Assembly: GCF_020144925.1 (NCBI RefSeq)
Contig: NZ_NSLC01000002.1
Span: 1 to 64,000 of the forward strand
Source: Afifella sp. IM 167
Lineage (GTDB): Bacteria > Pseudomonadota > Alphaproteobacteria > Rhizobiales > Afifellaceae
Reading direction: 5' to 3'
DNA: 64,000 nt
Of this stretch, positions 40,699 to 50,537 are shown piece after piece. A model generated the notes under the pieces. It did no database searches and was not told the origin of the DNA. It was given only the letters and a program-made list of their open reading frames with translations. The position numbers and the translations under genes are program-made. Positions within the stretch are counted from its first letter, which is position 1, and every line of letters starts with the position of its first letter.

Positions 40699-41637
40699 AT
40701 GAACACCCTCGCAGTTGTCCTGGAAGAGCCTGAGCGCCTGGCGCTCAAGGAGGTCGCGATTGCGGCCCCGGGCGAGGACGACGTGGTCGTGGACATCGAA
40801 TGGAGCGGTATTTCCACCGGTACGGAACGGCTTCTGTGGTCGGGCCGCATGCCGGATTTCCCGGGCATGGGCTATCCGCTCGTGCCGGGATACGAATCGG
40901 TTGGCCGGGTCAGCGAGACGGGGGCAGCGGCCCGCTCACGCTTGGGTGAGCGGGTTTTCGTTCCGGGATCCAGGTGCTTTTCCGATGTGCGCAGCCTGTT
41001 CGGCGGCGCCGCGCGGCGTCTCGTCGTGCCGGCCGGGCGGGCCATCACCATCCGCGAGGATCTGGCCGAGCGCGGCACGTTGCTGGCGCTTGCGGCGACC
41101 GCCTACCACGCCATTGCGGCGGGTGGCGAAGCGCGGCCGGATCTCATCGTCGGTCACGGCGTGCTGGGCCGCCTTCTGGCCCGCCTTGCCATCGCCATGG
41201 GCGGCGATGCCCCGGTCGTCTGGGAGCGTAATCCGGACCGTGCCGATGGGGCGGAGGGCTACACAATCCTCGATCCGTCCGAGGATGGGCGCCGCGACTA
41301 CCATGCCGTCTACGACGTTTCCGGCGACCCGCAGCTCCTCGACACGCTGATTGCGCGCCTCGCCCCCGCCGGCGAGGTCGTGCTGGCCGGCTTCTATTCC
41401 GCGCCGCTCTCCTTTTCCTTCCCGCCCGCCTTCATGCGCGAGGCCCGCATCCGCATCGCCGCCGAATGGCGCGAGCCGGACCTCGTGGCCGTGAAGGAGC
41501 TCATCGAAACGGGCCGTCTTTCGCTGGACGGCCTCATCACACACCGGCGCGAGGCGAGGCAGGCGGATGACGCCTATCGCACCGCGTTCGGCGACGCTTC
41601 ATGCCTGAAGATGATTCTCGATTGGAGAGCCTCATGA
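40699..41637 (+). CDS. bchC: 3-hydroxyethyl bacteriochlorophyllide a dehydrogenase
   Basis: 312 residues, the BchC size. It oxidises the C3 hydroxyethyl side chain to acetyl in bacteriochlorophyll a synthesis. It is a zinc-type alcohol dehydrogenase relative: EWSGISTGTERLLWSGRMPDFPGMGYPLVPGYE (in pieces) at the N-terminus, then the nucleotide domain with GHGVLGRLLARL and VYDVSGDPQLLDTL. The ATG at 40699 follows the bchC promoter; the stop overlaps the bchX start as ATGA. Confidence 0.96.
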   Translation: MNTLAVVLEEPERLALKEVAIAAPGEDDVVVDIEWSGISTGTERLLWSGRMPDFPGMGYPLVPGYESVGRVSETGAAARSRLGERVFVPGSRCFSDVRSLFGGAARRLVVPAGRAITIREDLAERGTLLALAATAYHAIAAGGEARPDLIVGHGVLGRLLARLAIAMGGDAPVVWERNPDRADGAEGYTILDPSEDGRRDYHAVYDVSGDPQLLDTLIARLAPAGEVVLAGFYSAPLSFSFPPAFMREARIRIAAEWREPDLVAVKELIETGRLSLDGLITHRREARQADDAYRTAFGDASCLKMILDWRAS

Positions 41638-42647
41638 CCTTGGACGGCGATCAGCAGGGCTTCGGCCGCCGCTCGATGACCGACTATCTGCGCGACGAGG
41701 CTGCGATCGAGCCCGATCCGGCGGCGACGGGCGAGGTCACCAAGGAAACGCAGATCATCGCCATCTACGGCAAGGGCGGCATCGGCAAGAGCTTCACCCT
41801 CGCCAACCTCTCCTACATGATGGCCCAGCAGGGAAAGAAGATCCTGCTGATCGGCTGCGATCCGAAGAGCGACACCACTTCGCTGCTCTTCGGCGGGCGC
41901 GCCTGCCCGACCATCATCGAGACCTCGGCGGCCAAGAAGGCGGCCGGCGAGGAGGTGCAGATCGGCGACGTCTGCTTCAAGCGCGACGGCGTCTTCGCCA
42001 TGGAGCTCGGCGGCCCGGAGGTGGGGCGCGGCTGCGGTGGCCGAGGCATCATTCACGGCTTTGAGCTCCTGGAAAAGCTCGGCTTCCACGACTGGGGCTT
42101 CGACTACGTTCTGCTCGATTTTCTGGGCGACGTGGTCTGCGGCGGCTTCGGCCTGCCGATCGCCCGCGACATGTGCCAGAAGGTCATCGTCGTCGGCTCC
42201 AACGACCTTCAGTCGCTCTACGTCGCCAACAACGTCTGCAGCGCGGTCGATTATTTCCGCAAGCTCGGCGGCAATGTCGGCGTCGCCGGCATGGTCATCA
42301 ACAAGGATGACGGCACGGGCGAGGCCCAGGCTTTCGCGAGTTCGGTCGGGATCCCGGTGCTTGCCGCCATTCCCGCCGACGAGGACATCCGCCGCAAGAG
42401 CGCGAACTACCAGATCATCGGCAGGCCAGGCACGCAGTGGGCGCCGCTCTTCGAGGAGCTGGCTTCCAACGTCGCCATCGCCCCGCCGGTGCGCCCCGAT
42501 CCGCTCACCCAGGAAGGGCTTCTCGGCCTCTTCAAGAGCGACGAGGTCGGGCGCGGCGTGGTCCTGGAGCCCGCCACGATGGCCGATATGTGCGGCGTCG
42601 AAGCGGCCGACAAGCCCTCCCTCGAAGTCATCTACGACACGGTCTGA
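41634..42647 (+). CDS. bchX: chlorophyllide a reductase iron protein
   Basis: 337 residues. It is the NifH-like ATPase that passes electrons to BchYZ for reduction of ring B. The P-loop is [11 protein letters not shown] (about residues 44-54) and CDPKSDTT follows. The [4Fe-4S] cysteines lie in GRGCGGRGI and [11 protein letters not shown]. The N-terminal extension of about 35 residues (MTLDGDQQGFGRRSM) is normal for BchX. The start overlaps bchC by 4 bp. Confidence 0.97.
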   Translation: MTLDGDQQGFGRRSMTDYLRDEAAIEPDPAATGEVTKETQIIAIYGKGGIGKSFTLANLSYMMAQQGKKILLIGCDPKSDTTSLLFGGRACPTIIETSAAKKAAGEEVQIGDVCFKRDGVFAMELGGPEVGRGCGGRGIIHGFELLEKLGFHDWGFDYVLLDFLGDVVCGGFGLPIARDMCQKVIVVGSNDLQSLYVANNVCSAVDYFRKLGGNVGVAGMVINKDDGTGEAQAFASSVGIPVLAAIPADEDIRRKSANYQIIGRPGTQWAPLFEELASNVAIAPPVRPDPLTQEGLLGLFKSDEVGRGVVLEPATMADMCGVEAADKPSLEVIYDTV

Positions 42648-42671
42648 CGTGGAAAGGAGAGGGCGAAAGAC

Positions 42672-44324
42672 ATGACCGACCGGCAGAAAGAGGCGACCCG
42701 TCCGACAGGTGAAGTCGTGTACGACGACGCCGCGAACGCGCCGGTGGCGGACGCCCCCGCGGACGAGGGCGTGAACGCCACTGCCGCGAACAGCGCCTCC
42801 GCAGAAACCGTGACCGAAAATACCGTTGCCCAGGGCGATGGCATCGGCTGCCATGCCGGCAAGGACGAGATGCGCCGCGCCGCTGATGCGGCGGGCAACA
42901 GCGAGATTCTGGACCGCTACGCCGAGGACTATCCGGTCGGCCCGCACGACCAGCCGCAATCGATGTGCCCGGCCTTCGGCTCGCTGCGCGTCGGGCTGAG
43001 GATGCGGCGCACGGCGACCGTGCTGTCGGGTTCCGCCTGCTGCGTCTACGGCCTCACCTTCACCTCGCATTTCTATGGCGCGCGCCGCTCCGTCGGCTAC
43101 GTTCCTTTCGATTCCGAAACGCTCGTCACCGGCAAGCTCTTCGAGGACATCCGCGAGGCGGTCTACAAGCTCGCCGACCCGGAGCATTACGACACCATCG
43201 TCGTCACCAATCTGTGCGTGCCGACGGCCTCGGGCGTGCCGCTGCGTCTCCTGCCGAAGGAGATCAACGGCGTCAGAATCATCGGCATCGATGTGCCGGG
43301 CTTCGGTGTGCCGACGCATGCCGAGGCGAAGGACGTGCTCGCCGGCGCCATGCTGCATTACGCCCGCACCGAGGCTGAGGCGGGTCCGGTCCAGGCGCCG
43401 CGCGGCGGTCCGAGCGAGAAGCCCACCGTCACGCTTCTGGGCGAGATGTTCCCGGCCGATCCGGTCGGCATCGGCATGATGCTGGAGCCGATGGGCCTGG
43501 CCGCCGGGCCGGTCGTGCCGACGCGCGAATGGCGCGAGCTTTATGCCGCGCTCGACTGCGCCGCGGCGGCCGCCATCCATCCGTTCTACAAGGCCTCCGT
43601 GCGCGAGTTCGAGGCGGCCGGCCGGCCGATCGTCGGCTCCGCGCCGGTCGGACACGACGGCACGGAAGCCTGGCTGACGGCGATTGGCGAGGCATGCGGC
43701 GTCGCCAAGAAGACCGTCGACGAGGTCAAGAACCGCTTCCTGCCGATGATCAGGGGCGCGCTCCAGAACACCCCGATCCGCGGCCGCGTGACGCTGTCGG
43801 GCTACGAGGGTTCGGAGCTTCTGGTGGCCCGCCTGCTCATCGAGAGCGGCGCCGAGGTGCCCTATGTCGGCACCGCCTGCCCGAAGACGCCCTGGTCGGA
43901 CGCCGACCGCGAATGGCTGGAGGCGAGGGGAGTGACGATCCGCTACCGCGCCTCCCTGGAGGCCGACGTCGCCGCGATGCAGGAGCATCGTCCGGACCTT
44001 GCCATCGGCACGACGCCCGTCGTGCAGAAGGCCAAGGAACTGGCGATTCCGGGCCTTTATTTCACAAATCTGATTTCTGCCCGTCCGCTGATGGGCGTGG
44101 CCGGCGCCGGCTCGCTGGCGCAGGTCGTCAACGCGGCGATCGCCAACAAGGCGCGCTTTGCCGAGATGCGCGAATTCTTCTCCGGCGTCGGCTCGGGCGA
44201 TGCCGCCGGCGTCTGGGAAGACGTGCCGGCCGACCGCTCCGACTTCCGCCGCCGCGAACTTGCCAGGGCCGAAAAGGCCAGGAAGGCCGCTGACCCGAAA
44301 AGGGTCGCGGAATCGGTGGTCTGA
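42672..44324 (+). CDS. bchY: chlorophyllide a reductase subunit Y
   Basis: 550 residues, somewhat longer than usual because of an Ala/Thr-rich N-terminus (residues 1-55). It is a NifD-like catalytic subunit of the oxygen-sensitive chlorophyllide a reductase. It has [16 protein letters not shown] and [18 protein letters not shown], with the cluster-binding Cys, then [13 protein letters not shown]. The TGA overlaps the ATG of bchZ (TGATG). Confidence 0.96.
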   Translation: MTDRQKEATRPTGEVVYDDAANAPVADAPADEGVNATAANSASAETVTENTVAQGDGIGCHAGKDEMRRAADAAGNSEILDRYAEDYPVGPHDQPQSMCPAFGSLRVGLRMRRTATVLSGSACCVYGLTFTSHFYGARRSVGYVPFDSETLVTGKLFEDIREAVYKLADPEHYDTIVVTNLCVPTASGVPLRLLPKEINGVRIIGIDVPGFGVPTHAEAKDVLAGAMLHYARTEAEAGPVQAPRGGPSEKPTVTLLGEMFPADPVGIGMMLEPMGLAAGPVVPTREWRELYAALDCAAAAAIHPFYKASVREFEAAGRPIVGSAPVGHDGTEAWLTAIGEACGVAKKTVDEVKNRFLPMIRGALQNTPIRGRVTLSGYEGSELLVARLLIESGAEVPYVGTACPKTPWSDADREWLEARGVTIRYRASLEADVAAMQEHRPDLAIGTTPVVQKAKELAIPGLYFTNLISARPLMGVAGAGSLAQVVNAAIANKARFAEMREFFSGVGSGDAAGVWEDVPADRSDFRRRELARAEKARKAADPKRVAESVV

Positions 44325-45781
44325 TGCTCGTTCTCGATCACGATCGCGCCGGCGGCTACTGGGGCTCCGTCTACGTCTTCACGGCGATCAAGGGCCTGCA
44401 GGTGGTCATCGACGGCCCGGTGGGCTGCGAGAACCTGCCGGTCACCTCGGTCCTGCACTACACCGACGCCCTGCCGCCGCACGAACTGCCGATCGTCGTC
44501 ACGGGCCTGTCGGAGGAAAACCTCAACCAGATCGGCACCGAAGGCGCCATGCGCCGGGCCCATCGCGCGCTCGACCCGGCCCTGCCGGCGGTCGTCGTCA
44601 CGGGTTCCATCGCCGAGATGATCGGCGGCGGCGTCACGCCCGAAGGCACCAATATCCAGCGCTTTTTGCCGCGCACCATCGACGAGGATCAGTGGCAGAG
44701 CGCCAACCGCGCCATGTACTGGCTGTGGACCGAATACGGCGCCAAAAAGGGCAAGATGCCGCGTCCGCGCCCGCGCCAGGAAGGCGACAGGCCGCGCGTC
44801 AACATCATCGGCCCGACCTACGGCATGTTCAATTCGCCGTCCGACCTGGCCGAGATCCGCCGCCTCGTCGAAGGCATCGGCGCGGAGGTCAACATGGTCT
44901 TCCCGCTGGGCAGCCACCTTTCCGAGGTGCCGCGCCTGGTGGATGGCGACGTCAACATCTGCATGTACCGCGAATTCGGCCGCATGCTCTGCGAGGCGCT
45001 GGAAAAGCCCTTCCTGCAGGCGCCGATCGGACTGCATTCCACGACGAAGTTCCTGCGCGCCCTCGGCGAGCTCCTCGGTCTCGACCCGGAGCCGTTCATC
45101 GAGCGCGAGAAGCACACGACGATCAAGCCGCTCTGGGACCTGTGGCGCTCCGTCACCCAGGACTTCTTCGGCACGGCGAGCTTCGCCGTGGTCGCCAACG
45201 AGACATATGCGCGCGGCCTGCGCCACTTCCTGGAAGGGGAGATGGGGCTGCCCTGCACCTTCTCCTTCGCCCGCCGCGCCGGCGTGAAGCCGGACAATCA
45301 GGCGGTGCGCGAATCGGTTCGGGACAAGACGCCGCTGATTCTCTTCGGCAGCTACAACGAGCGCATGTATCTCTCCGAGATCGGCGCGCGGGCCGTGTAT
45401 ATTCCCGCCTCCTTCCCGGGGGCCATCATCCGTCGCCACACCGGCACGCCCTTCATGGGCTATTCCGGGGCGACCTACCTCGTCCAGGAAGTGTGCAACG
45501 CGCTTTTCGATGCGCTTTTCCACATCCTGCCGCTCGCCACGAATCTCGACGAGATCGAAGCGACTCCCTCGCGGCTCCACAAGGAGCTGCCCTGGGACGA
45601 CGAGGCCAAGAGCCTGCTCGACGAAATGGTCGAGCAGCAGCCAGTTCTGATCCGCATTTCCGCCGCTAAGCGCTTGAGAGATCAAGCGGAATCGAGCGCG
45701 CGGCAGGCGGGAGAAGACCGCGTCACTGTTGCGCGTATGCGCCGGATCGCGGGGGGTATAAAAGAGGACGTGCTCGCATGA
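44324..45781 (+). CDS. bchZ: chlorophyllide a reductase subunit Z
   Basis: 485 residues, NifK-like. It starts [19 protein letters not shown] and contains [24 protein letters not shown] (in pieces) with the cluster Cys, [22 protein letters not shown], and [20 protein letters not shown] near the C-terminus. With BchY it holds the cluster and the substrate. The C-terminal PCP-reductase-like helical tail is present. It is coupled to bchY by a one-base overlap. Confidence 0.97.
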   Translation: MLVLDHDRAGGYWGSVYVFTAIKGLQVVIDGPVGCENLPVTSVLHYTDALPPHELPIVVTGLSEENLNQIGTEGAMRRAHRALDPALPAVVVTGSIAEMIGGGVTPEGTNIQRFLPRTIDEDQWQSANRAMYWLWTEYGAKKGKMPRPRPRQEGDRPRVNIIGPTYGMFNSPSDLAEIRRLVEGIGAEVNMVFPLGSHLSEVPRLVDGDVNICMYREFGRMLCEALEKPFLQAPIGLHSTTKFLRALGELLGLDPEPFIEREKHTTIKPLWDLWRSVTQDFFGTASFAVVANETYARGLRHFLEGEMGLPCTFSFARRAGVKPDNQAVRESVRDKTPLILFGSYNERMYLSEIGARAVYIPASFPGAIIRRHTGTPFMGYSGATYLVQEVCNALFDALFHILPLATNLDEIEATPSRLHKELPWDDEAKSLLDEMVEQQPVLIRISAAKRLRDQAESSARQAGEDRVTVARMRRIAGGIKEDVLA

Positions 45782-45865
45782 CGGGGGTCGTCCGTAGCAA
45801 GAAATCCCGGCCAGAGGCCAAGCCGCAAGGCAACGTTTCAACCGGGGTAAGTATGGAGAGGGCAT

Positions 45866-46096
45866 ATGGCTGCGATCGAAAAATCGAACGTTGCGCTGTT
45901 GCGGTCCAAGGAAGAGAGAGACTTCAGGCTCATCTATTGGGTGAGCTTCTCGTTCTTTCTGGTCGTCTGCGTATTCGCTCGGCTTCTGCCGCCTCAGTGG
46001 CGGCCTTTCCCTCCGGGACCGAATGGTCGCCGGTCGGTGATCGACGAAGCTCGGGCGGCTGCCAATACCACCATCCCCTTCGCATTCATGCGCTGA
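45866..46096 (+). CDS. pufQ: PufQ-like protein
   Basis: 76 residues with one transmembrane helix (about 24-42, LIYWVSFSFFLVVCVFARLL). A C-terminal stretch IDEARAAANTTIPFAFMR resembles the EARAITPMIF-like end of PufQ. GGAGAGG lies a few bases before the ATG. It sits between bchZ and pufB, exactly the pufQ position of Rhodobacter. The assignment rests on position and pattern, and the similarity to reference PufQ is low. PufQ is needed for puf expression and bacteriochlorophyll formation by an unclear mechanism. Confidence 0.65.
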   Translation: MAAIEKSNVALLRSKEERDFRLIYWVSFSFFLVVCVFARLLPPQWRPFPPGPNGRRSVIDEARAAANTTIPFAFMR

Positions 46097-46219
46097 GCGC
46101 ATTGTCGAATTCGTCCGGCTTTGCCGGGCGGAACCGCGTCGCGACTATGTCGTGACCGTTCCCAGCCGCGCGGGATGTGCGCGGTAACGGCCGAAAGGCT
46201 CATTAACGAGGGTAGATCA

Positions 46220-46444
46220 ATGGCTGAAATCGATAGGCCGGTCTCGCTGTCGGGTCTGACGGAAGGCGAGGCTCGCGAATTCCATGGCGTGTTCATGACC
46301 AGCTTCATGGTCTTCGTCGTCGTGGCGATCGTCGCCCATATCCTGGCTTGGATGTGGCGTCCGTGGATCCCGGGTCCTGAGGGCTATGCGTTCCTCAACG
46401 ACCTGCCGACCACCGCGGCGGCTTTCCTGTCAACGCTCGCATAG
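46220..46444 (+). CDS. pufB: LH1 antenna beta polypeptide
   Basis: 74 residues, starting [20 protein letters not shown]. It has the beta-chain His at HGVFMTSF and the bacteriochlorophyll-binding His in [19 protein letters not shown], followed by a short C-terminal tail. It is a single-helix membrane protein pairing with PufA in the LH1 ring around the reaction centre. It is 11 bp before pufA. Confidence 0.96.
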   Translation: MAEIDRPVSLSGLTEGEAREFHGVFMTSFMVFVVVAIVAHILAWMWRPWIPGPEGYAFLNDLPTTAAAFLSTLA

Positions 46445-46455
46445 GGGGAAGAGAA

Positions 46456-46641
46456 ATGTGGAAAGTTTGGCTCCTGTTCGATCCGCGTCGTACGCTGGTC
46501 GCACTGTTCACCTTCCTGTTCGTTCTGGCTCTGCTCATTCACTTCATTCTGCTGAGCACGGACCGGTTCAACTGGATGCAGGGTGCCCCGTCGGCCCCGG
46601 CACAGACCAGCCAGGTCGAGCTGATCACGCCGCTTGCCTGA
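46456..46641 (+). CDS. pufA: LH1 antenna alpha polypeptide
   Basis: 61 residues starting [20 protein letters not shown]. The bacteriochlorophyll ligand is the His in [17 protein letters not shown]- and C-terminal tails are typical for alpha chains. GGGGAAG precedes the ATG. A structured intercistronic region separates it from pufL. Confidence 0.96.
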   Translation: MWKVWLLFDPRRTLVALFTFLFVLALLIHFILLSTDRFNWMQGAPSAPAQTSQVELITPLA

Positions 46642-46665
46642 GCGACGAGACGGAAGTTTTTGCGA

Positions 46666-46715
46666 ATGGCAGCGGACTGGCACTCAGTCCGCTGGGATTC
46701 CCAGCCCGCTGCCAT
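46666..46715 (+). promoter_or_regulatory. pufA-pufL intercistronic RNA hairpins
   Basis: Two mutually exclusive structures are seen. The first is a perfect 9-bp stem AGCGGACTG/CAGTCCGCT (46671-46679 with 46685-46693). The second is an outer 10-bp stem ATGGCAGCGG/CCGCTGCCAT (46666-46675 with 46706-46715), which would use the same AGCGG bases. A small palindrome CTGGGATTCCCAG (46692-46704) lies in the loop. In Rhodobacter a hairpin here protects the pufBA mRNA; the same role is inferred. Confidence 0.75.
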
Positions 46716-46767
46716 CTTCACGCCGAAGCGACCTCGCTTCGCGTCTCGTTGACCGGAGGATTGAGCA

Positions 46768-47592
46768 ATGGCGATGCTCAGCTTTGAAAAGAGGTATCGC
46801 GTTCGTGGCGGTACGCTAATCGGAGGGAATCTCTTCGATTTTTGGGTGGGGCCGCTTTACGTCGGCTTTTTTGGCGTAACGACGGTCTTCTTCTCAGCGT
46901 TGGGCACCGGGCTTATTCTCTGGGGCGCGGCGCTGGGACCGACCTGGAATATCTGGCAGATCAGCATTGCTCCGCCGGATATTTCGTATGGCTTGGCTCT
47001 GGCGCCGCTCCGCGAGGGCGGGCTCTGGCAGCTCATCACGATCTGCGCGCTTGGCGCGTTTGGATCGTGGGCCCTGCGCCAAGTCGAAATCTCCCGCAAG
47101 CTCGGCATGGGCTATCATATTCCCGTTGCCTACGGCTTTGCGGTTTTTGCCTACTTCACCCTGGTCGTCATCCGGCCGGTGCTGATGGGCGCATGGGGGC
47201 ACGGATTTCCGTATGGCATCATGAGCCATCTCGATTGGGTGTCGAACGTCGGGTATCAATTCCTGCACTTCCACTACAATCCCGCGCATATGATTGCCGT
47301 CAGCTTCTTCTTCGCGACGACGCTCGCGATGGCGCTGCACGGAGGCGTGATCCTGTCGGCCGTCAACCCGCAACCGGGTGAGGCAGTCAAGGGATCGGAG
47401 CACGAGAACACCTTCTTCCGCGATGTGGTGGGTTACTCCATCGGTTCGCTCGGCGTCCATCGTCTGGGACTGTTCCTGGCGTTGTCCGCGGCGTTCTGGA
47501 GTGCCGTCTGCATCGTCATCAGCGGCCCGTTGTGGTCCCGCGGATGGCCCGAGTGGTGGGGCTGGTGGCTCAACCTCCCGATCTGGAGCTAG
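46768..47592 (+). CDS. pufL: reaction centre L subunit
   Basis: 274 residues and five transmembrane helices. Starts [20 protein letters not shown]. The pigment ligands are visible in [13 protein letters not shown] and [11 protein letters not shown], and the non-haem iron/quinone His in [11 protein letters not shown]. Around the QB site HENTFFRD corresponds to Glu L212 / Asn L213, with Ser in GYSIGSLG (Ser L223). It binds the special pair and cofactor branch with PufM. Ribosome site GGAGG lies before the ATG. Confidence 0.98.
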   Translation: MAMLSFEKRYRVRGGTLIGGNLFDFWVGPLYVGFFGVTTVFFSALGTGLILWGAALGPTWNIWQISIAPPDISYGLALAPLREGGLWQLITICALGAFGSWALRQVEISRKLGMGYHIPVAYGFAVFAYFTLVVIRPVLMGAWGHGFPYGIMSHLDWVSNVGYQFLHFHYNPAHMIAVSFFFATTLAMALHGGVILSAVNPQPGEAVKGSEHENTFFRDVVGYSIGSLGVHRLGLFLALSAAFWSAVCIVISGPLWSRGWPEWWGWWLNLPIWS

Positions 47593-47607
47593 GGCAGGGG
47601 GACTATC

Positions 47608-48591
47608 ATGGCTGAATACCAAAACATCTTTAACCGGGTGCAGGTCCGCGGACCTGTCTACGCCGGTGTCCCGGCCGACGCTTCGGCGACCGGTCGGGCA
47701 GGACAGCCGACGATGTCCTACTGGCTGGGCAAAATCGGCGATGCGCAGGTTGGACCGATCTATCTCGGTCTGACGGGAATTGCGTCGATCTTCTTTGGCT
47801 TCCTGGCCTTTGAGATCGTCGGCCTCAATATGATGGCTTCGGTGAACTGGAGTCCGGTGGAGTTCGTCCGCCAACTTCCGTGGCTCGGCCTTGAGCCGCC
47901 GCCTCAGGAGATGGGTTTCTGCGTGCTTTGCCCGCTCGATAAGGGCGGCTGGTGGCAGATGGCCGGCTTCTTCATGACGACTTCGGTTCTTCTATGGTGG
48001 GTGCGGACCTACCGGCGCGCAACGGCACTTGGCATGGGCACGCATGTGGCCTGGGCCTTCGCCGCTGCCATCTGGCTGATGCTGGTGATCGGCTTCATCC
48101 GTCCGCTGCTTCTCGGCAGCTGGTCGGAGGCTGTTCCCTTCGGCATCTTCCCGCACCTCGACTGGACCGCGGCTTTCTCGATCCGCTACGGCAACCTGTA
48201 CTACAACCCGTTCCACATGCTCTCGATCGTCTTCCTGTATGGCGCGACGCTTCTGTTCGCCATGCATGGTGCCACGATCCTGGCTGTGAGCCGCTACGGC
48301 GGCGATCGGGAAGCCGAACAGGTCGTCGATCGCGGAACGGCTGCCGAGCGTGCCGCCCTCTTCTGGCGGTGGACCATGGGCTTCAACGCCACCATGGAAT
48401 CCATCCATCGCTGGGCCTGGTGGTTTGCGGTTCTTTGCCCGATCACCGGTGGTATCGGCATGCTTCTCACGGGCACCGTTGTCGACAACTGGTACCTGTG
48501 GGGCATCAACCACGGCCTCGTGCCGGCCTATCCGGACGTCTTCAACAGCGTCCCGGTTGATCCGGCTCTGACGACGGGAGTGGGGCAATGA
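47608..48591 (+). CDS. pufM: reaction centre M subunit
   Basis: 327 residues, five helices. Starts [20 protein letters not shown]. It contains [27 protein letters not shown] (in pieces) with the special-pair and accessory His ligands and [20 protein letters not shown] with the iron/QA residues. The [15 protein letters not shown] stretch has two Cys. It forms the reaction-centre core with PufL. Its stop overlaps pufC by 4 bp (ATGA). Confidence 0.98.
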   Translation: MAEYQNIFNRVQVRGPVYAGVPADASATGRAGQPTMSYWLGKIGDAQVGPIYLGLTGIASIFFGFLAFEIVGLNMMASVNWSPVEFVRQLPWLGLEPPPQEMGFCVLCPLDKGGWWQMAGFFMTTSVLLWWVRTYRRATALGMGTHVAWAFAAAIWLMLVIGFIRPLLLGSWSEAVPFGIFPHLDWTAAFSIRYGNLYYNPFHMLSIVFLYGATLLFAMHGATILAVSRYGGDREAEQVVDRGTAAERAALFWRWTMGFNATMESIHRWAWWFAVLCPITGGIGMLLTGTVVDNWYLWGINHGLVPAYPDVFNSVPVDPALTTGVGQ

Positions 48592-49787
48592 CCTTCGCAA
48601 TGAAGATGACCCTGGCGATCTGCGCCGTCGTTTTCGCTGGCCTGCTGTCGACCTTCAACTGGCCGCCGATCACCCAGATCTGGCCGTTCGTTGAAACGAC
48701 GCAGCTGGGCTACCGGGGAACCGGTCTTGACCAGGTCACCCCGGTCGATGAGCTGCAGAAGGCCGCTGCCGAAATCCCCGAGCCTTTCCCGCAGGTCTCT
48801 GCGGAAGGCCCGCGCGCCTCGGAAGTCTACCAGAACGTTCCGGCTCTGGGCGACCTCAGCGAGGAGCAGTTCCTGCGCATCATGACCGTGATCACGGAAT
48901 GGGTCGCGCCGGAACAGGGATGCGCATACTGCCACGACGAGAACGACCTCGCCGCAGAGCGGCCCTATACGAAAATTGTGTCGCGTCGCATGATTGAGAT
49001 GACGCGCCACATCAACGCTGACTGGACGAGCCACGTCGCTCAGACGGGCGTGACCTGCTACACCTGCCACCGCGGAAATCCGGTGCCGACCAACATCTGG
49101 TACGACAGCGACAATCCGATCGTGGCCAAGTATGCCGGTTACAGCCCCAATGGGCAGAACCATGCGAACGAGACTGCTGGGCTGACCTCCATGGCGGCCG
49201 ACCCGCTGCAGCTCTACATCGCAGGCCCGTCCAACCCGCGCATCATCCCGACCACGGCTCTGCCGACGGGTGACGGCATGGGAGCGAGCATCAAGGACGC
49301 GGAAGACACCTACTCCCTGATGATCCACCTCTCCGATGCCCTTGGCGTGAACTGCACCTACTGCCACAACAGCCGGTCGTTCATGTCCTGGGATCAGAGC
49401 AATCCCGTCCGCGTCACGGCCTTCCACGGCCTCGACCTGATGCGTGATATCAACGCGAACTTCCTGTCGCCGCTGCAGGACGTCTATCCGCCGGTCCGTC
49501 TCGGCCCGACGGGCGACGCTCCGAAGGCGAACTGCGCCACCTGCCACCAGGGTGAGCCGAAGCCTCTCGGCGGAGCTCCGATGGTGCAGGACTATCCTGA
49601 GCTGGTTGCAGCCCAGGCGGCGCCGGCGGCGGCTCCTGAAGCCGCGCCTGCCCAGACCGAAGCTGCTCCGGCTTCCCAGCCGAACCAGATGACGCCTGAG
49701 CAGATGCGCCAGCAGATGGAGCAGATGCAGCAGCAGATGCAGCAGATGCAGCAGCAGATGCAGCAGATGCAGCAGCAGCAGCAGTAA
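48588..49787 (+). CDS. pufC: reaction centre tetrahaem cytochrome c subunit
   Basis: 399 residues. Four CxxCH haem sites are present: CAYCH, CYTCH, CTYCH and CATCH. The N-terminus [20 protein letters not shown] is a single uncleaved helix with no lipobox Cys, so it is held in the membrane by this helix with the haem domain in the periplasm. It reduces the photo-oxidised special pair. The last 60 residues are an Ala/Pro/Glu-rich linker followed by a Gln/Met repeat, an unusual extension. A strong terminator follows. Confidence 0.96.
   Translation: MTFAMKMTLAICAVVFAGLLSTFNWPPITQIWPFVETTQLGYRGTGLDQVTPVDELQKAAAEIPEPFPQVSAEGPRASEVYQNVPALGDLSEEQFLRIMTVITEWVAPEQGCAYCHDENDLAAERPYTKIVSRRMIEMTRHINADWTSHVAQTGVTCYTCHRGNPVPTNIWYDSDNPIVAKYAGYSPNGQNHANETAGLTSMAADPLQLYIAGPSNPRIIPTTALPTGDGMGASIKDAEDTYSLMIHLSDALGVNCTYCHNSRSFMSWDQSNPVRVTAFHGLDLMRDINANFLSPLQDVYPPVRLGPTGDAPKANCATCHQGEPKPLGGAPMVQDYPELVAAQAAPAAAPEAAPAQTEAAPASQPNQMTPEQMRQQMEQMQQQMQQMQQQMQQMQQQQQ
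49721..49784 (+). repeat. Gln/Met-coding tandem repeat at the pufC 3' end
   Basis: Repeats of CAGATG and CAGCAG units (QQM, QMQ) run in frame to the pufC stop. The repeat length is a multiple of three and probably varies by slippage. Confidence 0.8.
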
Positions 49788-49836
49788 GATCGGAAAAGGT
49801 GGCGCCGCTTCGCGGCGCTACCGCATCGCTCGACTG

Positions 49837-49867
49837 ATCCGGGAGGCTCCGCCTCCCGGATTTTTTT
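49837..49867 (+). terminator. terminator of the puf operon
   Basis: A perfect 11-bp stem ATCCGGGAGGC/GCCTCCCGGAT (49837-49847 with 49851-49861) is followed by TTTTTT. It lies 50 bp after the pufC stop and ends the crtEF-bchCXYZ-pufQBALMC unit. Confidence 0.95.
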
Positions 49868-50460
49868 GTGCCTCGGCGATCGCTTTTCACCGCCGGCACG
49901 GCAACCGCCTGGTCCGGGAAAGGCGCCGGGGGTGGCGCGAGCGCAGGAGATGCCGGCCGCCCCACGGGCGCGCGGTTCACTCTCCGCATGGGCATCAGGC
50001 CTGGCCAACAAGTGGGCCTTCGGCTGCCGCACGCGCGCGACGATCGCGCCAGGCGCCTCAGCCCGGCCTTCTCCTCACGTGTCGTCGGGAAACGTATGCG
50101 GCTCTGATCTTGCAGGATGGCATTCGGCGGTGCCGCCTGCCGGCCACGCCGCGCGGCTTTCCGGCCAATGGCACGGCGCCGTCCGGCCAGGGCCAGTTTC
50201 GCTGGCGCGCCAAATCTGCGGATCCGGCGTTGCGGGCCCGAGCCGGTGGAGCGGAAGGACCGCTCGAAGGCATGGAGGGGCGCTTCGGGGCTGAATCGTT
50301 TTCGCAGCTTTCGGGGCCAAGCGACTCGCCCGACTCGCCTTTTCCACGGCGCAGGATGCGGAGAGCTCCTGCCGGGCGGCCGGCCCGCCCCGGCAGGCGG
50401 ATGGGGCCGCGAATGGGGCAGGGCGGCCCGGCGCTCCCGTTCGATCTGTGAGACCGTGCA
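49868..50460. other. 593-bp gene-poor stretch between converging operons
   Basis: The stretch lies between the puf terminator and the hemA terminator. Several frames of 80-146 codons are open, but this is expected at this GC content and none has a known motif, good start or ribosome site. I see no gene in it. Confidence 0.6.
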
Positions 50461-50495
50461 AAAGAAAGGGACGCCGGCTTGTGGCCGGCGCCCCT
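50461..50495 (-). terminator. terminator of the hemA/puh operon
   Basis: On the minus strand a 12-bp stem (50484-50495 with 50467-50478, one G-U) with a 5-base loop is followed by TTTCTTT. It lies about 40 bp after the hemA stop. Confidence 0.85.
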
Positions 50496-50537
50496 CATTG
50501 TCGTTCTGACGGCTGGCGGATGGCTGGCCCGGCCGCC

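Noticed and set aside
41574-43988. 804-codon minus-strand open frame opposite bchX/bchY
   Set aside because: Shadow of two well-supported genes.
45778-46155. 125-codon plus-strand frame starting at the bchZ stop (ATGA)
   Set aside because: It overlaps pufQ in another frame; the pufQ frame has the ribosome site and the membrane helix. The ATGA may be chance.
49866-50294. 142-codon plus-strand frame after the puf terminator
   Set aside because: Begins inside the terminator and has no domain or ribosome site.
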